64,000 nt of DNA from UBA1141 sp963665155 (GTDB lineage: Bacteria; Chloroflexota; Dehalococcoidia; Lucifugimonadales; UBA3495): positions 248,001-312,000 of the forward strand of contig CAXXFI010000002.1 in NCBI GenBank assembly GCA_963665155.2. Direction: 5' to 3'. The position numbers were made by a program, and so were the translations under genes. The notes under the pieces are model-generated. The model was not told where the DNA came from, made no database searches, and worked only from the letters and a program-made list of their open reading frames with translations. Positions 54,211 through 63,236 of this stretch are shown piece after piece (the first letter of the stretch is position 1; each line of letters opens with the position of its first letter).

Positions 54211-56022
54211 ATGGAGAGGATCAGCGGAGATGACCTCCGCCGAGCGTTTGTTGCCGCTGCTGCTTGTATCGAGCGATACAGGGACGCAATCAACGCTCTG
54301 AATGTGTTCCCGGTGCCCGACGGCGACACAGGAACCAACATGCTGTTCACCCTCCGGTCGGCTTTGGAGCAGTGCCCTCAAGACCCAGACAACAGTGCCG
54401 AAGAAGTGCTCGCCGGTCTTGCCGAGGGCGCATTCTGGGGTGCCCGAGGAAACAGCGGAGTCATTCTCTCCCAGTTTTTTCGTGGCCTATCAGAAGCTCA
54501 CCCGGTCCATCCAGACAATGTAAGCCTATGGTTACCCCTTGGCCTTCGGTTGGCGACTGAAGCCGCATACAAGTCGGTGCTTAATCCGGTGGAAGGAACA
54601 ATGCTTACGGTTATCGGTGCTGCGTCCGCGGCTGCATCCATCCAAGCAGGCCTCCCAGCACAAAAGGCTAAGGGCGGTGGTGAACTGGAAGCCTCCGCTC
54701 TGTGGGAATCGGCCTTCGAAGGTGCGGTCGAGGCCGTGTACGCTACCCCCAGCCAACTCCCCATATTGAGGGAAGCCGGTGTGGTCGATGCCGGAGGGAT
54801 GGGCGTGGCGCTAATCCTGGGAGCCTCCTTTTGTTCCCTCACGGGCCGGGACACAGCCTTAATAGACCAGGCTCTCGGCAAATGTTGCGTCGAGCCCCTT
54901 GACCCCGTTGCGGCTCAGATTAGGGTTGACCAAGAACTCCTCGACCACAGGGCCACACCGGGTTCTTTAGTTGATTCGAGGCCTGATTCCAGGCATGATT
55001 CGACGGCCGGTTCTAACTTAGCAGAAAACTGGGGGTACTGCATCCAATATGTCATTGATACCTTTAGCTCCGGACATGCCGCTGATTCCGGAGGTGGCTT
55101 GAATTCGGAGACCGGCATTACCACCGAACTTGTGCGCGCCGGGCTGGGATCGGAGATAGGCGGGTCGACAGTTATTGTGGGTGATGGACGTTACGTAAAA
55201 GTACACGTCCACGCTTTCGACCCTGGGCCAGCCCTCAGCTACGGTGCGTCACTGGGTCAACTAGACCGCATCAGCATCGAAAACATGTCCCTCCAGAGCG
55301 CCGGTCTGGTTCCGGATCACGGGTGGTCAACCGCGACGCTCGCGACTCACATCTCCGTGGTGGCCGTGGTGCAGGGAGAGGGTCTTGGCCGATTATTTCA
55401 GGATGCTGGCTGCAGTGGAATAATCGATGGTGGTCAAAGCATGAACCCCAGCGTGGGTCAGTTTCTAAAGCAGGTCGAGTCAAGACCCGATGTACAGGTA
55501 ATAATATTGCCCAACAATCCCAACGTGTTAGCCGCCGCAAACCAGGCCGCAGAGAGGGAGCCCAATCTTCATGTGGTGCCGTCAAAATCAGTCCCCCAGG
55601 GCGTGGCGGCCCTCTTAGCGTTCAGCCCCGAGGAGCCACTAGAGCACAATCTGGAGGCGATGTCGGCGGCCCTAGCGGAAGTTACTTCCATGGAGATAAC
55701 CCAGGCCGTGCGCTCGACCAGTATTCGCGGCGTGCCGGTACGCGCCGGTCAATATATAGGGATCATCGAAGGCGAACTCGCGTCTTGTGGCGAAACTCCC
55801 GAAGCGGTCCTAGAGTCTATATTGGGCCAGACCGTAAACTCGCCAGGCCAGGTCGTGACGATTTATTATGGAGCAGACGCTTTAACCGAGTCTTCAAGCG
55901 AGGCTTCAACAAATGCCATCCAAGGCTTGCGCTCCGGATTGGAAATAGGATTTCCCGGCATTCAAGTGGATGTGGTTGACGGCGGCCAACTCAATTACCA
56001 TTACCTGGCCTCGGTGGAGTAA
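54211..56022 (+). CDS. fakA: DAK2-domain protein, fatty acid kinase subunit FakA-like
   Basis: 603 aa. N-terminal DhaL/DAK2 kinase domain (about 1-205) with VPDGDTGTNMLFTL, WGARGNSGVILSQFFRGL and DAGGMGVALILG; then a middle domain and a DegV-like C-terminal domain (GQYIGIIEGELASCGE). In Firmicutes FakA phosphorylates fatty acids held by a FakB (DegV) protein, and a DegV gene follows here 172 bases later. Slightly longer than the usual ~550 aa because of a low-complexity segment near 250-275. Confidence 0.88.
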   Translation: MERISGDDLRRAFVAAAACIERYRDAINALNVFPVPDGDTGTNMLFTLRSALEQCPQDPDNSAEEVLAGLAEGAFWGARGNSGVILSQFFRGLSEAHPVHPDNVSLWLPLGLRLATEAAYKSVLNPVEGTMLTVIGAASAAASIQAGLPAQKAKGGGELEASALWESAFEGAVEAVYATPSQLPILREAGVVDAGGMGVALILGASFCSLTGRDTALIDQALGKCCVEPLDPVAAQIRVDQELLDHRATPGSLVDSRPDSRHDSTAGSNLAENWGYCIQYVIDTFSSGHAADSGGGLNSETGITTELVRAGLGSEIGGSTVIVGDGRYVKVHVHAFDPGPALSYGASLGQLDRISIENMSLQSAGLVPDHGWSTATLATHISVVAVVQGEGLGRLFQDAGCSGIIDGGQSMNPSVGQFLKQVESRPDVQVIILPNNPNVLAAANQAAEREPNLHVVPSKSVPQGVAALLAFSPEEPLEHNLEAMSAALAEVTSMEITQAVRSTSIRGVPVRAGQYIGIIEGELASCGETPEAVLESILGQTVNSPGQVVTIYYGADALTESSSEASTNAIQGLRSGLEIGFPGIQVDVVDGGQLNYHYLASVE

Positions 56023-56194
56023 GCCTCCATCTTTAGTGATTTTTCCCAGAAGACGCTCTTATATCTCCCCATTTATCGCGCAAACGAGTTTGTACGGAGC
56101 CAACAAGTGAGTCTAGTCGTTCCGAAATTCCCCGAAACGGGTCCGTATCCCGCCAATCGTAGGGGTAGGCTAAAGGGCTGCGCCAGTGCGATTC

Positions 56195-57055
56195 ATGGCG
56201 ATTAGGATCGTTACCGACACCGCCAGTGATATCCCCCCTCAACTGGCCTCGCAATTGAATATTACGGTTGTCCCTTGTTACGTCATAATCGACGACCAGT
56301 CATACAGGGACGGCGTGGACATTTCCAGCGATGAATTCTACGCAAGGCTAACATCAGGCTCTCGGTTGCCCACCACGGCTCAACCCACTGTCGCCGATTT
56401 CCAGGCTGTATACCAAGACCTCCTGAGTCAGGGACATCAGGTGGTTTCCATCCATGTATCGGGCAAGCTAAGCGGCACCCTCAACTCCGCCAATCAAGCC
56501 CGAAACGCTTTAGGAGATGAAGGCGCCGCCCGCATTGAGATAGTGGACTCCAAATTGGCATCCTTTCCCCAAGGGCTGGTTGCCGTCTCGGCAGCTAAGA
56601 GTTCTGAAGGTTCGGAGTCGCATCACGATATAGCTGAATTGGCGCAGCAAGAGATTTCGGTCATATCCTGCTTCTTCGTTCCCGACACATTGGAATACCT
56701 CCAGCGTGGCGGCCGAATAGGCAAAGCCCAGGCCTTTGTTGGCTCGGTGCTAAACGTCAAGCCAATTTTGACCATCCGGAACGGCGAAGCCCACCCGTTG
56801 GAGCGCATTCGCAACCGATCCAGGGCCATGAACCGCATTGTAGCCTTGGTCCGCGAGCAAGCTCCGTTGCGCCAACTCGCCGTGATTTATAGCACCCAGA
56901 GAGAACAAGCAGAAGAACTTAAAGCAAATCTGGCCGGGTTGCTGGACTCGGACGAGATTTTGGTGGCCCGGTTTGGGCCTACGCTGGGCACCTACCTGGG
57001 ACCAGGCGCCATAGGCGTGGCCTTGGCAGGAGGCGGTGATATACTAAAACCCTGA
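56195..57055 (+). CDS. DegV-family fatty-acid-binding protein (FakB-like)
   Basis: 286 aa with the DegV signature IRIVTDTASDIPPQLA, VVPCYVIIDDQSYRDGVDIS, TAQPTVADFQAVYQ, VSIHVSGKLSGTLNSA, and the lipid-binding motif region GRIGKAQAFVGSVLNVKPIL. Binds a fatty acid and presents it to a DAK2 kinase. Its TGA overlaps the recG ATG (TGATG). ATG 56195 is preferred over GTG 56186. Confidence 0.92.
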   Translation: MAIRIVTDTASDIPPQLASQLNITVVPCYVIIDDQSYRDGVDISSDEFYARLTSGSRLPTTAQPTVADFQAVYQDLLSQGHQVVSIHVSGKLSGTLNSANQARNALGDEGAARIEIVDSKLASFPQGLVAVSAAKSSEGSESHHDIAELAQQEISVISCFFVPDTLEYLQRGGRIGKAQAFVGSVLNVKPILTIRNGEAHPLERIRNRSRAMNRIVALVREQAPLRQLAVIYSTQREQAEELKANLAGLLDSDEILVARFGPTLGTYLGPGAIGVALAGGGDILKP

Positions 57056-59733
57056 TGGCCTCCTCAAACCGCGCCTCACCGACCTGGCAGGAGATTCTGA
57101 GCAACATCCTGCGACTGGAAGAGTCCCGAAGCTTCGACAACCGAGCCGTGGTTGGTGGACTGGACAAGTTCCTCCTGCGGTGGTCCGGCTCAATCAGCGA
57201 GAGCTTGGAGGACCCTGCCTTAGTTCAACAACTGACCACGTTACCCTATGCCTCTATGTCTCAGGATGACCGCCGCATTTGGGCTCAGCGTTGGCGTGCG
57301 ATTTTGGGCAGCGAACCTGCGCTAACAACCTCCGCAGTGCCTCCTATTTCTTCCGGTCCAGTCTCTTACGAAAAGAACCCACCGACCGTTAAAAACGCCC
57401 AGGCCGGAAGCGCACAGGCCGTTAAAAATGGGCACGCCGATAAAAATCCCGCCACAGTCAAAAGCGCACGGTCAGGCTCAAGGTCAAAAATCCAAGGGGC
57501 AGAATCAACGCCAGACCCCGTCAATCCTGACCCTGTAGCTAAGGTTAATGGCGCAAGCACGGCGGTTGGCAAAGGCAAAGAGACCCCCGCCGGTCTGAGC
57601 TTGGACGCTCCGGTTAGCCGCCTGCGTAGCGTCGATACCAAGCTTTCCGCCAAATTTGCGCGCTTGGACGTTCAATCTATCCGCGACCTGCTGTACCTGT
57701 TCCCCCGTCGCCACCAAGACTACTCCCATTACACCAAGATTTCGGAGTTGGTCCCCGGCGTGGAATGCACGGTAATCGCCAACGTATGGGAGGTCCAAGA
57801 AGTCAGCGGTGGTCGGGGAGGTAAGCGCAAGGACACTAAGGCGGTCCTCGGAGACGAAACCGGCAACCTGCAAGTTATCTGGTTCGGGCAGCGCTTCCTG
57901 GCCCGGACTCTCAAGCCGAATTCCCGTATAGCGGTCAGCGGAAAACCGGGCGTGTTCAGGGGACAGTTGGTCTTGGAGTCCCCAGACTACGAGGTGCTGG
58001 AAAACGAACAAACGCCCATACATACCGGTCGTATGGTACCCATATACCCCCTTACCGAGGGATTATCCGGTCGCAACCTACGCAGATTCACCTGGCAAGC
58101 GCTACAAGAATGGCTCGGGGGCATAGAAGAACTGTTGCCTTCCGACATTCTGGCCCGTAGCGGGGGAATGCCGCTGCAACAAGCGATCCAACAAGCCCAC
58201 TTCCCGGACAACCCGGAATCGTGGGAGCTGGCCCGTCGGCGACTGGCTTTCGACGAGTTGTTCACGCTGCAACTGGCAGTATTGGGGCGCCGGAAACATC
58301 GTAACCAGGACGTCACTGGGGTGGCCGTCGAAACACGACAACAGGTACTTGAAGGATTCCTGGCAACTCTGCCGTTCAAATTCACCGGCGCTCAAGAGCG
58401 GTGCATTCAAGACATCCTCGCAGACCTGGAACGGGGCACTCCACCGATGAACCGGTTGTTGCAAGGAGAGGTGGGCAGCGGCAAGACCGTGGTGGCACTG
58501 GCCGCTCTGCTGATGGTGGCTGCCCAAGGACACCAGGGGGCGATAATGGTGCCCACCGAAGTTCTGGCAGAACAGCATTTCCGGACCGTAATCGGCCTAT
58601 TGGGCGGGGTAGCCAATCATCAGGCCCAAACGGTTCAATCGGACTACCTGGTTTCGATTTATATGGAATCATTGGAGCGGTCGATTACGGTGGGTTTACT
58701 CACCGGAAGCACACGCTTATCCCGTAAGCGGGAGTTGACCGAGATGGCCGCCGCCGGCACCCTGGACCTGATTATTGGCACCCATGCCTTGATCCAATCA
58801 GGGGTGTCTATGCCAAATTTGGCATTGGCGGTAACCGACGAGCAACACCGGTTTGGGGTTGCCCAACGTTCCGCTTTAAGGCACCGGGGTAAAGTGTCAC
58901 CCCATGCGCTCCTCATGTCCGCTACGCCCATCCCCCGCACTCTGAGCCTTACTCTCTATGGCGACCTGGACATTTCAACCCTAGACGAGCTTCCGGCAGG
59001 CCGGCAAGAAGTTGCCACACGCTGGTTGCCACCCACCAGCCGCGAGGCCGCCTACGGATTTTTGCGCAAGCAACTGGAGGAAGGTCGCCAAGCGTTCGTG
59101 GTCTGCCCGTTGGTTGACGAGTCGGAGGCAATCGAAAGCAAAGCCGCCACCGAGGAGTACGAGCGCCTATCAACTGAGGTATTCCCCGACCTGACTCTGG
59201 GTTTACTCCATGGGCGTATGAAGCATAAAGAGAAAGACCGGGTCATGAGGAAATTCCGCGACGGGGAGACGGGGATTTTGGTGTCGACCGCGGTGGTGGA
59301 AGTGGGTATCGACGTGGCCAACGCTACGGTTATGTTAATTGAGGGCGCGGACCGGTTTGGACTGGCCCAACTGCACCAGTTCAGAGGACGAGTGGGACGT
59401 GGGGAGCACAAGAGCTACTGCATGTTGCTTTCGGACAGCCCTTCGGAAGTTGCGAAAGAGCGGCTATCGGCATTGGAGAGTATCCACGACGGCTTCCAGT
59501 TGGCTGAGGTTGATCTGGAACTTCGGGGACCGGGAGACTTCTTTGGTACCCGTCAGAGCGGTCTGCCAAACCTTCGCATGGCTCACATTTCCGATCGTAA
59601 GCTCTTGGAGTCGGCCCGGGAAGAAGCGGCCAAGGTGATGGAGAAGGACCCGGAACTAAAGGCCAAGAAGCACGCACTGATGGCCGCTCAGGTGGCCCGC
59701 TTCCTGGATGCGGTGAGCGAAGAAGGCAGCTAG
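57055..59733 (+). CDS. recG: ATP-dependent DNA helicase RecG
   Basis: 892-aa branch-migrating helicase acting on stalled forks and Holliday junctions. Wedge OB domain at about 190-350 (LRSVDTKLSAKFARLDVQSI, RRHQDYSH), Walker A LLQGEVGSGKTVVALAAL, DEQH box VTDEQHRFGVAQRSALR, motif III LLMSATPIPRTL, and motif VI LHQFRGRVGRG. The N-terminal ~190 residues carry a low-complexity Lys/Ala/Ser segment (about 100-185), making it longer than the usual ~680-820. ISa copy B lies 74 bases after its stop. Confidence 0.95.
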   Translation: MASSNRASPTWQEILSNILRLEESRSFDNRAVVGGLDKFLLRWSGSISESLEDPALVQQLTTLPYASMSQDDRRIWAQRWRAILGSEPALTTSAVPPISSGPVSYEKNPPTVKNAQAGSAQAVKNGHADKNPATVKSARSGSRSKIQGAESTPDPVNPDPVAKVNGASTAVGKGKETPAGLSLDAPVSRLRSVDTKLSAKFARLDVQSIRDLLYLFPRRHQDYSHYTKISELVPGVECTVIANVWEVQEVSGGRGGKRKDTKAVLGDETGNLQVIWFGQRFLARTLKPNSRIAVSGKPGVFRGQLVLESPDYEVLENEQTPIHTGRMVPIYPLTEGLSGRNLRRFTWQALQEWLGGIEELLPSDILARSGGMPLQQAIQQAHFPDNPESWELARRRLAFDELFTLQLAVLGRRKHRNQDVTGVAVETRQQVLEGFLATLPFKFTGAQERCIQDILADLERGTPPMNRLLQGEVGSGKTVVALAALLMVAAQGHQGAIMVPTEVLAEQHFRTVIGLLGGVANHQAQTVQSDYLVSIYMESLERSITVGLLTGSTRLSRKRELTEMAAAGTLDLIIGTHALIQSGVSMPNLALAVTDEQHRFGVAQRSALRHRGKVSPHALLMSATPIPRTLSLTLYGDLDISTLDELPAGRQEVATRWLPPTSREAAYGFLRKQLEEGRQAFVVCPLVDESEAIESKAATEEYERLSTEVFPDLTLGLLHGRMKHKEKDRVMRKFRDGETGILVSTAVVEVGIDVANATVMLIEGADRFGLAQLHQFRGRVGRGEHKSYCMLLSDSPSEVAKERLSALESIHDGFQLAEVDLELRGPGDFFGTRQSGLPNLRMAHISDRKLLESAREEAAKVMEKDPELKAKKHALMAAQVARFLDAVSEEGS

Positions 59734-59807
59734 CCATGATGGCAGGTTTCACTAGTCGGTCCCCCTTCAACTTGATGACCTCTAATCTTTGCTTGGGAAG
59801 TAATCAG

Positions 59808-61789
59808 GATTCCCTCGCAAAAAGGCCTGTTTGAGATGAACCCTGGCGTGCGAAGGGGCCTGGAAGGGAGGAGGCCACGGGATGCCGGCTGCTGGCCTCA
59901 CCGCACCATCTGCCGCGCTCAGGACAAGCGTGATCCCGTTGCGCTACCCCTTCCGTGGCTCAGGGCACCCGGTGGAAGCTGTGGAGCGGCGCCCTCATGC
60001 GGCCGTGACCGCAGGTACCGTCCCGACCGCCCGCTGAGCCGTGTTCTCCATCTCCACCAGGCGTGCATGGACCATCCGCTTGAAGTTGCACGCCAACGCC
60101 TTCAGGTAGACGGCAAGCCGCACCCGACGGCCCCCTCGCACCCGCAAGCGCCCAAGCCCGTGGGCGCGCTTCAGCTCGGAGTTCGTTCCCTCGATACCAG
60201 CCCTTATGGCATACCGCTTGCGCCACTCCTCGGTGGCCTCGGCCCTCCGGCGCCGCTCGATGTTCACCTTCACCAGGTCCGCCTTGAGGACGTAGGCCCC
60301 CGCACGCCGGTCCAGCTTCACTGGGCAACGGGACCGCAAGGGGCAGGGCTCGCATGTTGTCCTGGCAAAGTGGACCTCTACCCGCTCCGGCGCATCCTCC
60401 AACTCGTGCTCCTCGATGGACGGGTGGCCGGCGGGGCACACCGTGGCCTGCTCCCCTGTGACGTCGATCTGAAAGTCCGCGGCGGTGAGCGGCGGTGGTC
60501 CGTCACCCTCTCCTTCGCGCGAGTTCCCCGGCGCCGACCCCGCCACCGGGCTCACCAGTTCCGTTCCCCGGCGCGAGGCTTCGAAGGCATTGCGGCCCGA
60601 CCCATACGCCGTGTCGGCGAAGAGCTCGTCCGGTCGGACCTTCCGCTCCGCGAGCCCGTCAACGACCGGCACGCTCACGTCGGTGTCGCTCCCACTCGAG
60701 GGGGTCACCTCCACGTGGGTGATGAGCTGGGTGGCGTTCTCCTCGTGGCAGGTCTCCGCCACCTGCACCTCGTACCCCTTCCCCTTGTGGCCGCTGTAGG
60801 TCACATCCGGGTCGTGGGGCGATTGCAGCGAGTCGGCGGACACCTGCTTCGGGTCCTTCAAGGCCACGGGCACCTTGCATTCCCCAGCATCGTCGTCATC
60901 GTCCCTGGGGCGCCCGTCCCGGTGTTTGCCCACATGGCACTGCTCCCGCAGCAGCCGCTCCAGCAGCCGGTACTCCTCCAGCTGGGCAGCAGTCGTGCCA
61001 TGGAACCGGTCCACCAGCCGGTAGAGGTCCCGGGCACAGACCGAAAGGCGTCGCCGACCCTCCCCCGTGCGGGCGTCCTCGTAGTGGGTCGCCTCGTCTT
61101 CTTCCTTCAAATAGCGCCCTAGGAGGCCCTCCGGAACCCCAGGGCGAAGCTCTGGGTGCTCCCAGCGCAAGGCCCGCAGGAACAACCGCATCGTCTCACA
61201 GAACAGGCCCAGCCGGGTGAGTGTGGCGATGTTGCTCATGATGTGGGTGGAGTCCAGCCGTTGCTTTCCGGTGCGTATGCCCAGCGCCTGGATGATCCGG
61301 TCCGTGGTCTCCTGGAAAGCCAGCCGGCCACCGTCGTGCTGCATCAGGCGAACTCGGAAGTTGTGGAGGGTCTTCTGGGGCAGGTGGGTCTCCTCGATGT
61401 CCAGCCGCAGGGCGTGGTGCCAGAGCAGGTTGAACTCTAGTTGTTCCAGAGCTTCATCGTCGGTGAGGTTGAACATCTCTTTGAGGAGGTGGACCCCGAG
61501 GACGGTCTGCACCGCCCGGTTGGGACGGCCGTTGTCCACGCAGTACATGGGAGCAAAGCGCTCCTCGTCAATCAGGGGGAGCGCCTCGTTTCGGAAAACC
61601 TCGGCCCAACTTCTCTCCAGACGCTTAGCCTTCTTCGGCGTCACCAGGAACTGGGACTGCCAGAGGCTCTCTTGCGGGTCTCGTATTCGGAACATCCTCC
61701 CCTCCCTCGGCCAGGCGCTGCCCCAACGCCCTTTCCCCACATTATCCTCCCATTGCCCCCGGAGGACGAGGGGTTTTTACGAGGGAATC
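59808..61789 (-). mobile_element. IS1182-type element ISa, copy B (complete)
   Basis: 1982 bp from GATTCCCTCGCAAAAAGGCC (59808) to GGTTTTTACGAGGGAATC (61789), i.e. inverted terminal repeats of about 16 bp. It is in opposite orientation to copy A. No flanking target duplication is evident (TAATCAG left, AAATAGC right). Confidence 0.92.
59995..61695 (-). CDS. IS1182-family transposase (ISa copy B)
   Basis: 566 aa from ATG 61695, preceded by GGAGGGGAGG. N-terminal DUF772-like domain (about 20-110), catalytic region with QRLDSTHIMSN and ELFADTAYGSG, Cys-rich CEPCPLRSRCP, and the C-terminal Glu region AGIEGTNSELKRAHGLG. Frame intact; reference copy for the broken one at 9820-16517. High GC relative to host genes. 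Confidence 0.93.
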   Translation of the reverse strand: MFRIRDPQESLWQSQFLVTPKKAKRLERSWAEVFRNEALPLIDEERFAPMYCVDNGRPNRAVQTVLGVHLLKEMFNLTDDEALEQLEFNLLWHHALRLDIEETHLPQKTLHNFRVRLMQHDGGRLAFQETTDRIIQALGIRTGKQRLDSTHIMSNIATLTRLGLFCETMRLFLRALRWEHPELRPGVPEGLLGRYLKEEDEATHYEDARTGEGRRRLSVCARDLYRLVDRFHGTTAAQLEEYRLLERLLREQCHVGKHRDGRPRDDDDDAGECKVPVALKDPKQVSADSLQSPHDPDVTYSGHKGKGYEVQVAETCHEENATQLITHVEVTPSSGSDTDVSVPVVDGLAERKVRPDELFADTAYGSGRNAFEASRRGTELVSPVAGSAPGNSREGEGDGPPPLTAADFQIDVTGEQATVCPAGHPSIEEHELEDAPERVEVHFARTTCEPCPLRSRCPVKLDRRAGAYVLKADLVKVNIERRRRAEATEEWRKRYAIRAGIEGTNSELKRAHGLGRLRVRGGRRVRLAVYLKALACNFKRMVHARLVEMENTAQRAVGTVPAVTAA

Positions 61790-61817
61790 AAATAGCTTTC
61801 GGGTTCTCCTGGATCAT

Positions 61818-62093
61818 TTGCCAATGGGCACATTTAATGGCTTTCGATACTCCCTTTTAGAGTTACCGCCTGAAAAAGGGCTGCTTCATATAATGCCATA
61901 TAATCGGCAACGGGTAGGTGACGCTTCAAGGGAGTACTTGGAAAGCGAACGGCAAGCCCGTTTCGACTTTTCAGAAGAACGCGACTCTTTGCTGGTCTCC
62001 GTAGAATCCATGAAAGCATTAAGGGTGGCTTACCCAAATTACTTCGCTGACACACGACGTTTTATGCGCGAGGTAAAAAGGGCTCTCAGCTAA
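61818..62093 (+). CDS. Hypothetical protein, possibly 5'-truncated by ISa
   Basis: 91 aa (FRYSLLELPPEKGLLHIMPY, RRFMREVKRALS at the end). The frame is open upstream to the ISa border at 61789, so the original N-terminus may have been cut off; TTG 61818 or ATG 61824 could serve as starts. No family assigned with confidence. Confidence 0.45.
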   Translation: MPMGTFNGFRYSLLELPPEKGLLHIMPYNRQRVGDASREYLESERQARFDFSEERDSLLVSVESMKALRVAYPNYFADTRRFMREVKRALS

Positions 62094-62176
62094 AGTTCGC
62101 GAACCTGGCGAAGGATGGTCCAAGAACCTGATACCCGACCGTGCAGGCTCTCGTGTCCGCTCCGTAAATGGTCCGT

Positions 62177-62848
62177 TTAACCGGGAGGTTTGAACCGGTA
62201 CCCCACCAAGTAAATCGTCTCGATAAACGACCTTCCCGGCGCTTCAATCTTCGAGCGCAACCTACGCACGTGAACATCGACGGTCCGGGTGCCGCCCAGG
62301 TAGTCATATCCCCAGACCTGGTTGAGCAGATTTTCCCTGGAGTAGACCCTTCCCGGATTGGAAGCCAGCAAGACTAGGAGTTGGAACTCTTTATAGGTCA
62401 GCGAAACCCGACGTCCAACCACGGTAACGTCGTAGCGCTCCAGGTCGATTGACATCTCCCCGACCCGAAGCACTTGATCTCCATCGATGGGTCCGCTTAC
62501 CCGGTATACGGCCTGCTTGAGCCTCACCAATAACTCCGGGTCGGGCAGAGGATGGACTATGAGTTCATCGGGGTTTAGAGAGGGATCGTAGGATTCCAGT
62601 ACGTCTCGGGATACTAACGCTATCACCGGCGTCTTGAGCTTACGGCACTGGTCAACAACATTCCGGGCTTGTCCCATTTCGATGGTAGCCAAGTCCAGCA
62701 GTACCACTTCGGGTTTCCGTGATTCGTTTTCCCCGACTACCGAAGGTAGTTCTTGACCAGATTGGCAGTCCATTCCAATCCGGCATAGCGACTCCGCCAA
62801 GGGACCGAAGCCGTTATCGTGGTCTGCCAGCAGAAAAACCGTATACAC
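62177..62848 (-). CDS. OmpR-type response regulator with degenerate receiver
   Basis: 223 aa. The C-terminal winged helix is canonical (VSLTYKEFQLLVLLASNPGR, VWGYDYLGGTRTVDVHVRRL, VGYRFKPPG). The receiver keeps Asp52 (VVLLDLATIEMG) but lacks the usual MPxxDG after it, has only a partial acidic pocket (LLADHD), and the conserved Lys-Pro is His-Pro (ELIVHPLPDPE). Phosphorylation-independent control is therefore likely. No kinase gene is adjacent. Confidence 0.85.
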   Translation of the reverse strand: MYTVFLLADHDNGFGPLAESLCRIGMDCQSGQELPSVVGENESRKPEVVLLDLATIEMGQARNVVDQCRKLKTPVIALVSRDVLESYDPSLNPDELIVHPLPDPELLVRLKQAVYRVSGPIDGDQVLRVGEMSIDLERYDVTVVGRRVSLTYKEFQLLVLLASNPGRVYSRENLLNQVWGYDYLGGTRTVDVHVRRLRSKIEAPGRSFIETIYLVGYRFKPPG

Positions 62849-63236
62849 TCGTTATACCGTAACCCATATTTTACCGGAATCCGCCTGTTCGGTAACTAAA
62901 ATAATTACCCGTACCCAGTTGGAGTATATCACCGAGTCCGCTACCGGTAGCTGTAAATTGGTCCCGAGATGCCCACAAAACTCCATTGCCCGGCCATCCT
63001 TTGATCAGGATGGGAGAGCGCAATTGACTAGGTTAAATGGGCCAACTATTATTGTGGCTGTGAATGGTTGCGCTTCGGCTCAGTGCCCCAAGCTCCAGCC
63101 AATAATGACAGACTCAAACAAAAACGGACGCAACCTCTTTTCGATGGCTCAACCATCAAAGGACACTCATACTTTAAGGCCGCCAGAGACGATGTCCCCC
63201 AATCAAACCGTGACGTTAACATTCGGAGGTTATTAG
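62849..63236. other. Intergenic region between divergent genes
   Basis: About 390 bases. A small hairpin CCATCC-TTTGATCA-GGATGG lies near 62992-63011. An open frame across 62919-63236 shows no protein-like features. GGAGG at 63225-63229 serves the next gene. Confidence 0.4.

Noticed and set aside
62919..63236. 105-codon open frame upstream of the DUF1445 gene
   Set aside because: Composition is not protein-like and its end overlaps the ribosome-binding region of the next gene.
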